64,000 nucleotides of DNA from Adiantum capillus-veneris. Its lineage: Eukaryota; Streptophyta; Polypodiopsida; Polypodiales; Pteridaceae. The stretch spans positions 46,916,768-46,980,767 of the forward strand of contig CM043944.1 in the NCBI GenBank assembly GCA_014529385.2, in the 5' to 3' direction. The notes below the pieces were generated by a model. It made no database searches. It had not been told where the DNA came from and saw only the letters and a list, made by a program, of their open reading frames with translations. The position numbers and the translations under genes were made by a program. Positions 34,060-44,081 of the stretch are shown one piece after another (positions within the stretch are counted from its first letter, which is position 1; every line of letters begins with the position of its first letter).

Positions 34060-35283
34060 TTACCGTTGCTGCTTTAGCGGGCAATCCGGTTTCATATGTC
34101 CTTTCTCGCCACAGTAGAAGCATCTTCCTTCCTCTCTGAAAGTTTGAAGTTGAGTAGGAGAAAGATACTTAGTTCGCTTGCCATTGCCCTCTGGCTTCTT
34201 AGAATGATCATAGTCCCTAGATGGAGGACGTTTTCTTCCTTGGCCCCCTTGGTCATCGTAGACCCCTCTTTGTCTTGCACGGTAAGTGCTATGCTCCATT
34301 TTTTTGGGCGTCCCAGTTAAGTGCAAATCCTCAGCAATGATTGCTGACTCCATCATCCTCTGAAGAGTATCATGCGGATACACTTTCATACTCTTTCGAA
34401 GCTGCGGTTGAAGACCCGCTTCGAACTTTTGTTTCTTTTCCTCGTCGGCAATCTTCATGAAGGGAGTGACCTTCAGAAGAACCGACCAATACTTGTCCAC
34501 ATAGGTCGTTACTCTTTCATGTTCCTTCTGGGCAAGCCAGTCCCATTCCTTCCGTATGTCCTGCTCGAAGTCAGGTGGAAGAAATTGTTCATAAAATTCA
34601 GATTTGAAGCTCTCCCATGTTCTGGCCTGAGAACCTTCCAGAATCTTGGCTAACCACCAATTACTTGCCGTTTCCTTGAGGTGCATCCCCACATGGCGTA
34701 ATTTGGATCTTTCTGTGAAGTGCCCATTGGTAAAGGCGACATCAAACTGTCGGATGAAGGATAGTGCTTTGGAGATGTCTCTCCGTCCGTTGTAGGTTTC
34801 GAACTTGATGTCCTTGTCGCCTGATTTGAAGACTCTCATGCGATGTTGAGACTTGCAACCATGCTTCTTGAATCGAGGATTGTCTTTAGGTTGATGTAGG
34901 GTAGTCGTAGTAGCGGCTTCCTTCTTCTGACGAGATACTCGAGAAGTAGAAGTATAATCAGGAGAGTAGGATGGAGATGAGATAGAGATGTCCTTGCTCT
35001 CGTCTAGCAAAGAGAGCGCTTTTTCCTGGCCTTTTCTTGGAGTAGGCCGTTCATTCTGATCCGAAGATCCTTTGTGCACCTCGGCACGTTCTTCTTCTCT
35101 TTCCTCCTGTGGTCTCACGCCAACAGTGTGGTCTGGATGCCTGGCTGCATCGGTTCCATTCGTTTTCTTCATTCCGCCCAAGAGCTTTTGGACATCTGGC
35201 AATAGTAAGATTTGTTGCATATCCGCAAGTTGAGCTTGCACTTGTTGAAGCTCCTCTTCAAAGCTTCTCCCTTGGCCCGACAT
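34060..35283 (-). CDS. gag: gag of chromovirus B2, uninterrupted frame
   Basis: Open frame of 407 codons from an ATG 56 bases after the primer site, the only full-length gag in the window. Order: a coiled-coil-like Gln/Leu-rich N-terminus (EEELQQVQAQLADMQQILL), a charged linker, the capsid-type domain (KFETYNGRRDISKALSFIR, NWWLAKILEG, FYEQFLPPDFEQDIRKEWD), and a CCHC knuckle CFYCGEKGHMKPDC near the end. Gag would assemble the cytoplasmic particle and bind genomic RNA. It stops at TAA (34060-34062), after which the protease continues in the same frame. The element is otherwise defective, so expression is only possible in principle. Confidence 0.88.
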   Translation of the reverse strand: MSGQGRSFEEELQQVQAQLADMQQILLLPDVQKLLGGMKKTNGTDAARHPDHTVGVRPQEEREEERAEVHKGSSDQNERPTPRKGQEKALSLLDESKDISISSPSYSPDYTSTSRVSRQKKEAATTTTLHQPKDNPRFKKHGCKSQHRMRVFKSGDKDIKFETYNGRRDISKALSFIRQFDVAFTNGHFTERSKLRHVGMHLKETASNWWLAKILEGSQARTWESFKSEFYEQFLPPDFEQDIRKEWDWLAQKEHERVTTYVDKYWSVLLKVTPFMKIADEEKKQKFEAGLQPQLRKSMKVYPHDTLQRMMESAIIAEDLHLTGTPKKMEHSTYRARQRGVYDDQGGQGRKRPPSRDYDHSKKPEGNGKRTKYLSPTQLQTFREEGRCFYCGEKGHMKPDCPLKQQR

Positions 35284-35340
35284 GGTTCTTCCCGTTCTTC
35301 CCAGAATCGTCCTTCTTTGCAGAGAAAGAGAGGAGTCCGA

Positions 35341-35352
35341 GCTCTGATACCA
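35341..35352 (-). promoter_or_regulatory. Primer binding site of B2
   Basis: TGGTATCAGAGC on the - strand, one base from the LTR end. Confidence 0.85.
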
Positions 35353-35353
35353 C

Positions 35354-36640
35354 TACCACAAAACGGGAGCGTACACGAGCACTTAGAAATAAAATACTTT
35401 GCAAAAGTGAGAGAAGGGAGAAGATCGACACAGTATTGGGGACCAGTAGATGGGCTGGTCCCCCCCCGTCAAGAGTATTCTTTATTCAGGGAGAATTCTT
35501 ATACAAGCACGAGAACCCGAGGAAACCCCTCCGTTCTGTAATCTTAGACCCGAATGTCGTGCTTTCCCGTAAAGGGCTTGGGCACAAGGCCGTTCCTTCC
35601 CGTAAGGGACTTAGGCACGAAGCCGTACTTTCCCGTAAGGGACTTAGGCGTGAAGCCGTACTTCCCGTGAGGGGCTTTCCCGTAAGACAAGAGATTCCTA
35701 CAAAACAAACCACACAAAGCAATAATTCTCAAGGCGTACCAACACCTTATACCTGTCGCTCCTTGCTCGGAAAAGCGACCTCCGTACTCAATCGTCACAC
35801 GAACACTTGCAATTTCCGTCGCCAACACTTGCTCCAGAATCCCAGCGCTAGCTCCTTCTGCTGCTTCCGACTCGTGTATAAAACTGGAACGCTGGTTGCT
35901 ACTATATAGGGCCTGGCACCCGGCGGGAATAGAGCCGAAAAGCAAGACCCTGGCGCGCCTAGAGAGAGGAGAGAGAGAGATCGCTGAATCTGCGTTTTCT
36001 AGAGAGAGGAGAGAGAGATCGCTGATTTTCAGCCTCCGTAGCCTATTAGCGCTGGATTTTTAGAGAGCCTTGCTTTATTTTATTAATAAAAGGGCTGGTC
36101 ACTTAAAAGTGACCGGCCACTTTATAAAACAAAGTGTGAACCTGTTCAAACTTTAAAAACTCACTCAGTTAGTGAAAACAATGCTACACGAAGACATTCC
36201 AGGCGTCCCCGGGTGCAGAACACGGCACAGATGCAATGCAGATAGACTCATCGCGGGAAAGCATCTGCCCTCCCGCGAATGTTCCTGCTTTTCGTAAAAA
36301 GCTTCATTGAACCCATCTTTATTCTTGTGCTTGCGTTCTTACGCAAATTTTCTTACTCATTTTGGATTTCCTCCTTAGCCTACGGAATGCCCCCTTTCTG
36401 ATGCACCCGTCACCCATCCTGTGACGTATCAGAGGCACTCGTAACCCGGCCCTTTCCACTGAACTTACGGAAACTCCTTCGCGATGTTTACCGTCACCCA
36501 TCAAATGACACATCAGAGTTGTCCGTTCTTGATGGCAGTTCCTGTAGCTACAATCTTTTAACAGTTCTTAGTGCACACAATAAAATATCCTAAAAAAGAG
36601 ATTAATCATTAAAAATAAGAAAAGAGTCCAATTCGCAACA
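35354..36640 (-). mobile_element. 5' LTR of B2
   Basis: 1,287 bp. The terminal ACA is changed (GTGGTA in place of GTGACA). TATA box 35902-35909, poly(A) signal 35481-35486, hairpin 35438-35463. The C run near the hairpin is about 10 bases shorter than in the 3' LTR. Confidence 0.92.
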
Positions 36641-37606
36641 AATATAGAGGCCTTTTACAACCAAACGCCCCCCAGACCACAGCCTGCGTCGTTTGGAGGT
36701 GCTGAGAGTAACCACTGCTCAGACTTCTTAATACTCCTCCTGCATAACCATCCAGGTCCGGGCCGAGAGTCACAACAACAATTATTTTACAAGCATACAA
36801 CCAAACGCTCCCCAGGCATCGGCCTGCGTCGTTCGGAGGTTCAAACAATACCAAAACAGGTTCAAAACAAATACCATCCATTTCAAACAAATTCCAAACA
36901 GCAGCACCAAACAAGATCAAACAGAACTCAAACTTAAAAAGCATTCTCGACATCAGTCAAGCTTGAAAAGTTGACTTACTTTCCATCTTGAAACCTGCAC
37001 CAAAAATTAGGGTTAGGTTCCTTCCATGAGGTCGTATCCGAGCAGAGCATGGTCCATCAGCTCTTGGACAAACATTGTTTCTTTAGCGGCGATGGTAGTC
37101 CCAAGAGATAGCAATCACACCGAACCTCCAAGGTCATCTGATCGTGAAGAGACATCTACTGGGAGATGTCGAGAAACTTCAAGTTATAATCTGCTAGGGT
37201 TTCCATGGCAAGCATTTCAGGATACCCCACTCTGCCAGAAGTTGCACTCCGAAGGAAGATGTCAGAAACCATATAACTTCGGGCAAAAATTTTCTTGAAA
37301 GCTTGCCAAGTACTTGAAGTATACTGCTTGGTAGCTGTAGACATCAACATCTGCATGGTACTGTCTTTGAGAAAAACAGTAGCTCGAAACAAATCTTGGA
37401 TCCTTCTCTTGCAAGTGATCTTAATGGCTTATGCCCTGTAAGACATGAGCGGTGAAGACGGAAGCGTGCCCAATGCGCGATGAAGTAAGGGTGGGAGTGG
37501 CTAATAGGGGCGAAGATACCTCGAATAAAATTCCAAAAGCTATGTCTGCTCTTTTGTAGGACCGGTATGCTTTCAGAAAAGCACACGTCTAATGCTCTGA
37601 TACCAA
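36641..37606 (-). pseudogene. 5' internal part of element H with gag remnant and primer site
   Basis: Primer site TGGTATCAGAGC at 37594-37605 (- strand). On the - strand between about 37340 and 37026, words such as STWQAFKKIF, YLLGLPSPLKKQC and QELMDHALLGYDLMEG appear in shifting frames. They resemble the capsid-domain end of the C/D/E gag (FTLGLPTEIR, QELMSHAKRGF). No zinc knuckle or pol is visible. The stretch 36641-36960 has repeats of an AACCAAACGC-CCCAG-CTGCGTCGTT motif and no gene. Confidence 0.55.
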
Positions 37607-38371
37607 TGTCACAAAGCGGGCACCACGTGCCAATAGAAAAGAGCAGACTGAACAGACTTTTAGCACTTCAGTAACAACTGAACTGAAAGAGAGAGACGAC
37701 ACGCGACACGGAGTGGCGGAATTCCACCCCAGAGAGGATTGGCCCCAAACCTTGGCGCCCCTTTCGGTATTTCTTTATATTGCATCATCAAAGTACAAGC
37801 CGGTACTCCAGACTCTGCACCTTCTCCACGAAGCATACCAAAGAATGAGCCCTAGCCTCATATTTAAAGGCCCTTGGCCTAAAAAGCAATTTACATGAAA
37901 AGTTTTCAAACTCAAAAGCTTCTGGTCCAAAAAGCAGTTTACATGAAAAACTTTCAAACTCAAAAGCTTCTGGTCCAAAAAGCAATGCCAAAACCTGCCA
38001 ACGTAAATCACGGAAATCCGTACAGCCTGCCACGTCATCATGCCAGCCCAATTTTCGGAAATCAGCCACGCTGTTGCAGTTTTAGGGTGAGGGTTTCCAG
38101 AATTAGGGTTTGCAGGTTTTAGGGTTAGGGTTTTCAGAATTAGGGTTTCAACAGTTAGGGTTTCTGGAATTAGGGTTCAACAATTAGGGTTTTCAGAATT
38201 AGGGTTTCAACAATTAGGGTTTCTGGCAAAAATTAGGGTTAGGGTTTTCTGCACTCGGGCAACCACGTCATCACTCTACGACACTTCTTCTGTTGCTTGT
38301 TCTTCTTAGGGTTTAAGCCCCTCGGCCGGTAGCTCCGTTCTTCAGAAGGTCGACACGTCAACAGTTTGTTA
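37607..38371 (-). mobile_element. 5' LTR of element H
   Basis: 765 bp; - strand TGTAACAAACTGTTGACG...GCTTTGTGACA. Contains the TTTAGGG-rich block (38085-38250), two copies of a CAAACTCAAAAGCTTCTGGTCC segment with a period of about 57 bp (near 37905 and 37960), and the GGCGCCCCTTTCGGTATTTC block shared with C and D LTRs. Confidence 0.88.
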
Positions 38372-38854
38372 CATCTTATTCTCGATTTCACCTTCAAAAC
38401 ACGTAAAATTTTATGGGTTCACCTCTTTGCAAAAGAGTCGAGGTCTAGTTCCATGTTTCCAAATGCTTTCATATGCATGTTCCTCGCTCCTACTAGTTAT
38501 CTGCGCACACACAACAAGATATCAGTTTCCTTTCCAAAATCTGTTCTTGAGCAAATATCTCCTCGCCCTGTAATATCTCCTTTGAGAGGTGTTATCTCTA
38601 TCATATTCTCCACCAGAACCCATGTGTAATTTGGGATTCTTTATGGTTTAAGCCCTGTAAGACAGAGCGATGAAGACGGGAGCGTGCCTGATGCGCAATG
38701 AAGTAAGGGTGGGAGTGGCTAATAAGTCCGAGGTCGGGACACGAAGGTTCTTCAAATAGCAATTTCAAAAGTGCCCAAGTGCTTTGTATGCTCTTTGGTA
38801 AGACCGGTATGCTTTGCTTTGAGAAAAGCACATGCATGAATGCTCTGATAACGG
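38372..38854 (-). other. Leader/internal fragment of element F
   Basis: Non-coding. On the - strand it begins with a degenerate primer site (TATCAGAGC, 38842-38850) and includes a stretch similar to the H leader (words ISHSHPYFIAH on the - strand in both, near 38680 and 37490). The rest (38372-38630) shows nothing I recognise. Confidence 0.5.
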
Positions 38855-39390
38855 TGTCACATACTTGTCACCCCAAGTCGAGAATCCGACACGACACAAG
38901 AGAAAATCACTTAAAATACTTCACAACTTTAAAACTTGAGTTGATACGGCCCGATGTAGTTCCGTGCCGAGAGGTATTGGCCCCAAAACCTGGCACCCCT
39001 TTCATTTATTATATAAATGCTTGAGCAAAGTACAACACCCGAAGGGGTCCTTTGCTCTCAGACTCTGCGTCCAGATGCTCTGTAGAGTGAGGCCCCCAAG
39101 GGTCTACTTATTCTTACAAGGGATGCCTCAAAACCAGAGCCCCAAAAGCAATTTGTCCCAAAGGCAGCTAGTCTCAAAAACAACCAAAAGCAATCAGCGC
39201 AAGTTGCGAAAATCCGTACAATCTGCCACTTCATCAGTTGTCAGCACAAATGGCGGAAATCCTTACAGTCAGCATGTCAGCGTGAATTCCAAGTGGTCAG
39301 CCACGTCATCTATTTGTGACAGTTTGTGACAAGTTCTTGAACCCCTTGTCCTCCTGCCAGTTGGGCAGACCACATTATCGCTTTGTGAAA
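38855..39390 (-). mobile_element. LTR of element F, with primer site and polypurine tract on opposite sides
   Basis: 536-bp LTR related to the C/D family, with the degenerate GGTATTGG..GGCACCCCTTTC block at 38967-39003. Read on the - strand, a polypurine tract (CAAGAGGGGGGTA, 39391-39403) precedes it, as for a 3' LTR. A primer-site remnant follows it, as for a 5' LTR. It therefore looks like the shared middle LTR of a tandem or recombined pair. Confidence 0.65.
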
Positions 39391-39710
39391 TACCCCCCTC
39401 TTGAAAGAATTGTGATCGCCCTCGATTACACATGCAAAACAGCTTAAGGATGGAAACCTTCTTCAGTAGACACTGACTATATGTACCCATGCACTAGACT
39501 TCCACAAATCCAGCATTTTCACACAGAATATCCTTTATTTTCACATTTTAATCAAGCAAACCATGCATATGACCATCCCACAAGACAGTACATCCACATC
39601 GCATGCTCCTAGACGACTCTTGCCCTGTTGAGGTGGACACTGGCTTATCCGTAGGATAGGTCAATGAGCTCGCCTGCATGAGTCTTTAGATGGAGTCAGA
39701 CTTCTATTGC
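39391..39710 (-). other. 3' untranslated region of a C-type element, - strand
   Basis: Matches, in reverse, the region before the 3' LTR of C and E (AATCGAGGGCGATTAC, AGTCAGTGTCTACTGAAG-like). No coding sequence; ends where the E gag fragment begins. Confidence 0.6.
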
Positions 39711-40163
39711 AAACAATCCTGTCAAAACAGTCCTACAGAGGACTCATCATCAGATAGTTCGGACTCTGATGACAGCAGCTTTTAGGCAAAGAAGAAGAAT
39801 TTTTATAAAGCCAACCAGTATGACTTTCTGGAAGATAAAAGCAAGAAAGTCCGAGAGTTTAAGGAAGGTGGACAGTCAATTAAATTTGACACGTTTTCTG
39901 GTTATAGAGATGCTTCGAAGGCTTTGTCTTTTGTACAGCAGTTTGACATAGCTTTCTCAGGAGGGCGTTACTCAGAGCACTCCAAGATTCGGAGGGCTGC
40001 CTCTTACTTTAAGGAAAATGCTCGAACTTGGTGGTCCACGCTTCTATTAAATAAGACAATGCCAGTTAAATGGCTGAAATTCAAAAGGCTTTTTATTTCT
40101 TCTTAGCTGACTCGAGAGTATGAACACGACATACGAACTGCTTGGAACCATCTACGGATGACC
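39711..40163 (+). pseudogene. gag of element E, left part
   Basis: 5'-truncated gag of the C/D/E family: the end of the Ser/Asp tract, then KKNFYKANQYDFLED, FKEGGQSIKFDTFSGYRDASKALSF, the capsid-type domain and a TAG at about 40105. It is cut at codon MT by insertion of D and resumes at 48894 with TKKDTVDAY. Confidence 0.88.
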
Positions 40164-40697
40164 TATCACGAAGTGATGACGTGGCGGACAGCAGAAACCC
40201 TAATTTCTGGCTGAAACCCTAATTCTAGGAAACCCTAAAATTGCCGAGGAGATGCCACGTGGCAGCTGGTACAGACTTCCGTGAATTGCGGCGCGTTTTG
40301 CGGCAGGGTGCTTTTTCTCCTCCACGCAATGAGAAAGAGAGAGAGAATGCTTTTGCTTTCAGTTAGACTCTGTGAGAGAGAGAGAGAGAGCAGTTGCTTT
40401 TGATTTTGAAGCTTTTGGGGCTCTGCTTTTGGGCATCCCTTGTAAACATTTAAATACGTGGTTTGGCCCTTCACTTCTCAGAGCATGTCGACGCAGAGTC
40501 TGAGAGTGAATCCCAGCCCACTCTCTTGTACTTTGAACTGATTAATACAGAAAGGGGCGCCAGTCTTTGGGGCCAATATCTCTAGGCACGGAACTCCGTC
40601 GGGCCAATGCAAATCTATTGTGATCTGTGAATTGTTTGAAGTGGTTATTGGTGCTGTCGCGATTGATTCTTGACTTGGAGTGTCCAAGTCTGTTACA
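40164..40697 (+). mobile_element. 5' LTR of D
   Basis: 534 bp; begins TATCACG (mutated from TGTCACA), ends CTGTTACA. Two teloboxes near the start. Primer site follows at 40699-40710 as TGGTATCAAAGC, one base different from the usual sequence. Confidence 0.92.
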
Positions 40698-40768
40698 GTG
40701 GTATCAAAGCACGGCCGATTTCTCTTCTATGGGAAATCCGATCCCCAATTTCTTTTTCCGCGGCACCT

Positions 40769-42180
40769 ATGCCTTCACACAAGGATCAGTCGACTCCCTC
40801 TGCATCTAAAGATGCGGGCAGGATCACAACGAAGATTCCGACAGAGAGTATGGCCCGCCTCGGCCTACTCAGGCGGAGCAGCGAGAGATGGAGCATTGCC
40901 AGTTGATCGGCGATGCAACGAAGATGATGCTCAATTTCGCGAAGGACCCAAAATTTGCAAAATATATGAGCGAGATTTCTTTTCAGGAACTGCATGAGCA
41001 GTGGCAGAAAACCACTACACCCACTCTCAAGAAACCTTCTGCTCACAAGAAATATTCAGAGAAGGAATTAGAAGAGGTGCTTGATGCACGGATCGCCAAG
41101 CTTTTTGACGCGCAAAAAGCAAGCCAAAAAGCAGAAGAAAAACACTAACTTCCCGGGATATTTGGGTCGTCAGTCAACTTTTGATAAGACAAAGAAACAA
41201 AAGAAGCGTGTTCGATTTGAACGAGTACCCAGTTCTTCTGCTTCTTCTTCTGACAGTTCTTCTAGCTCTTCAGATTTGAGCGAAGAAGACAAAAAAGGTA
41301 AAAAGCGAAGCAAGAAACAAAGCTTCGGAAAGGGCAAGAAAAAGGCAAAGAAGGCTAAATCTCGCCCAGAGCCTGACAGTTCTACTGAGGACTCGTCTAC
41401 AGACAGCTCAGATTCTGATGACGGAAACTTCTATGCGAACAAGAAGAACTTTTACAAAGTCAACCAGTATGACTTTCTTGAAGATAAAAGCAAGAAAGTC
41501 CGAGAGTTTAAGGAAGGTGGCCACTCCATCAGATTTGATATCTTTTCAGGATACTCACGTGCTTCTAAGGCTTTGTCGTTTATACAGCATTTTGACATTG
41601 CTTTCGCGGGAGAACGCTATTCAGAGCACTCCAAGATTCAGAGAGCTACCTTTTACCTTAAGAGGAATGCTCGTACTTGGTGGTCCACGCTTCTTTTAAA
41701 CAAGACTGCGCCAGTTAAATGGCTGAAATTCAAAAAGCTTTTTATTTCTTCTTGGTTGACGCAAGAATATGAACGAGATATACGAGCTACTTGGAACCAT
41801 CTTCAAATGACCAAGAAAGATACAATCAATGCTTATTGTGAAAGATTCTGGAGCTCTTTTCTACCCGCCTCTTCATTCAAGAAGATCACGTTCAGAGAAC
41901 AGATTGAGCGGTTCACCTTGGGTCTAGCTACAGAGATCGAGATCACTGCTTGGAGCAAAAGTAAGCTTCTAGTCAAGAGTTGATGAGTCATACGAAGCGG
42001 GGCTTTGCCATTCACTCTGGCAGTCTGACTTACCCCACAGATGAGAACATGACACAACGAGCCAAACAGACTTCCACGAATGAAAAAGAGCAACCCAGAG
42101 AAAAAGGATGCATGACCCAAGCTTACTCCTCAGGAGCGAGCTCGATTCATCAAAGAGGGGAAGTGCTTTGGATGCAGGGA
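40769..42180 (+). pseudogene. gag: gag of chromovirus D
   Basis: ATG at 40769; shifts near 40817 and 41120. The longest frame, 41081-41983, covers the Ser-rich acidic tract (about 41231-41290), the Lys-rich clusters, KFYANKKNFYK-type linker and the full capsid-type domain (GYSRASKALSFIQHF, RTWWSTLLLN, SSFLPASSFKKI). A further shift near 41940 breaks QELMSH. The CCHC knuckle reads CFGCREPGHISVKC (about 42164-42205). Confidence 0.9.
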
Positions 42181-42196
42181 ACCGGGACACATCTCC

Positions 42197-43750
42197 GTGA
42201 AGTGCCCTAATAAGGCACAGAAAGAACAGAATGATAAGGACGACGACAGGCCTGAGAGTTCGAGAGCAGCTGAGGAACGTGGACGAAAAGGCAAGATGAA
42301 AACAGGACTGGTTCCAGATTGTGTGGGTACCGGTCCCAACACCATGGATGAGAGTACAGAACTTTGCCAAGCTTGGGGCAAAGTGAAAGATCAAGAGGCC
42401 CTGATTTTCTTTGATGGAGGAGCCAAGACCAACTTCATTTCACCGGAATTGGCGGCGCGGCTCGAGATTACTCCCGATCGGATGGGACCACTTGCAGAGG
42501 CAGTTCTAGCGGCACCCGCCAAGGATGTAGCCATTACACCTGTCATTGGCAAACTTCGATTGCATTGTCAGGGGTATTGGGGGCATGAGGACTTCTTCAT
42601 AATGCCTTTGGAGGGTTGTGATGTTCTCTTAGGGATTCCCTGGTACAACAAGAGCAACGCCGTGGTCGATTATCAGACGAGAAAAGCGACTTTGACTACA
42701 AAAAAGGGCAGAACAATTGTACTTGATATTAAATTGAAGGGCGAGTCTGTCCCTATTGTATCGGCTTCGGCCATTTCAAAATTAATGAAATCCAGTCTGT
42801 TTGTTTACTCGATCTTTATGAAAGAATTGAGCGATAAGGATAGAACAAATATGTCTAAACTTGATAAAGAACGCCAAGATTTTCTCCACTCTTACGCCGA
42901 TTGCTTCTCAGAGGGCCAACCAGGAGAGTTACCACCTGCTCGTCCTGAAGATCATACCATTGATCTGATACCTGGAAGCACACCACCGAACCGGCCACCT
43001 TACCGTGTGAGCCGAGCACAGAATGAAGAGATTATGAACCAAGTGAAAGACCTCTTGGAAAAGGGTCTTATCCAGCCTAGTACTTCACTGTATTGCTCTC
43101 CAGTGTTGTTGGTTTTGAAGAAACACGGATCCTGGAGGATGTGCATCGATTATAGAGCTCTCAATAAAATCACCATCAAGAACAGATTTCCGATTTCTAG
43201 GATCGATGATATACTCGACAGGTTACAGGGATCCTCGTGCTTTAGCAGGATTGACTTGAAGAGTGGATATCATCAGATCCGAATCGGGCCACGAGACGTC
43301 TACAAGACAGCCTTTCGAACTACTTTTCGGTTATTTGAGTTTTTGGTGATGCCTTTTGGCTTAACCAATGCTCCTGCGACATTTAACCGGATGATGGACA
43401 GGATTTTTCGAGAGTACAGACTATTTGTTGGCACTTTCTTTGACGACATCATTGTTTTCTCCAAGAATGAGGCAGAACACAGAGATCATCTGCTTCAGGT
43501 CTTTCAGGCATTACGAGATCATAAGTTAGTGATTAATGCAAAGAAAAGTGAATTTTTCCTACCAGAGATACACTTTTTGGGACACATTGTCTCAACAGCT
43601 GGAGACCCGGCCAATATAGAGACTATCCGTGATTGGCCCGATTTGAAGAATGTCCATGAAGTTAGAAGCTTCTTGGGACTGTGTTCGTACTACAGGCAGT
43701 TCATACTAAAGTTTGCACAGGTTGCTTCCCCTTTGCATATCTTGACATAG
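42197..43750 (+). pseudogene. pol: pol of D: protease and reverse transcriptase
   Basis: 517-codon open frame. Protease: ALIFFDGGAKTNFIS (DGG in place of the more common D-S/T-G, a variant also seen in other plant gypsy elements) and [63 protein letters not shown], intact FFDD. It is missing a few codons (GDPANIE where C has GVQMNPAKIE) and ends at a TAG in an approximately 35-bp local duplication (43727-43800). Confidence 0.93.
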
Positions 43751-43766
43751 AAGGAGTCCCTTTCTC

Positions 43767-44081
43767 ATGCATGTCTTGACACAGAAAGGAGTCCCTTTCT
43801 CGTGGGGATCCACAGAGGTGACTACCTTTCGGACCTTGAAAGAGAAATTGACTACGGGACCAGTTTTGACCTTGCCGGACTTGCACAGGTCATTTGAAGT
43901 ATATTGTGATGCTTGTGGTCGTAGTCTCGATACGGTCTTGATGCAAGAAGGCCATGTCATTGCTTACGAGAGCCGATTGTTCTCTAGGCCGGAGATGACA
44001 GCACAGATATATGAGAAAGAGCTTTTGGCGGTTATCCATGCTCTTACTCGGTGGCGGCATTACCTACTCGGAGCGGATTTT
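43767..44081 (+). pseudogene. pol: pol of D: RNase H, left part
   Basis: EVYCDACGRSLDTVL, EKELLAVIHALTRW and HYLLGADF. Cut by the solo LTR exactly after the codons for GADF and resuming at 46034 as FTVFTDHQSL. Confidence 0.93.
44077..44081. repeat. Target-site duplication of the solo LTR (left)
   Basis: ATTTT at 44077-44081, repeated exactly at 46034-46038. Confidence 0.9.

Larger units (their letters stand above)
23156..36640 (-). mobile_element. Chromovirus B, copy B2, split by chromovirus C
   Basis: Complete LTR-to-LTR element on the - strand: 5' LTR 35354-36640, primer site 35341-35352, gag, pol, polypurine tract 24430-24438, 3' LTR 23156-24429. Chromovirus C sits inside the end of pol. 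Flanked by a near-perfect 5-bp duplication. Pol is broken in several places, but gag is still open. Confidence 0.93.
22632..38371 (-). mobile_element. Element H (non-autonomous gypsy-like), split by B2
   Basis: Reconstructed as: 5' LTR 37607-38371, primer site 37594-37605, internal 36641-37593, [B2 insertion 23156-36640], internal 22632-23155, 3' LTR 21929-22631. Without B2 the internal region is only about 1.5 kb and shows a decayed gag tail but no protease, reverse transcriptase or integrase. It would have depended on another element's enzymes. Confidence 0.7.

Noticed and set aside
35109-35909. 266-codon + strand frame across the B2 gag start and 5' LTR
   Set aside because: Runs antisense through gag and into the LTR, with repeats of a FPVRDLG-type word caused by a short DNA repeat; no evidence of a gene.
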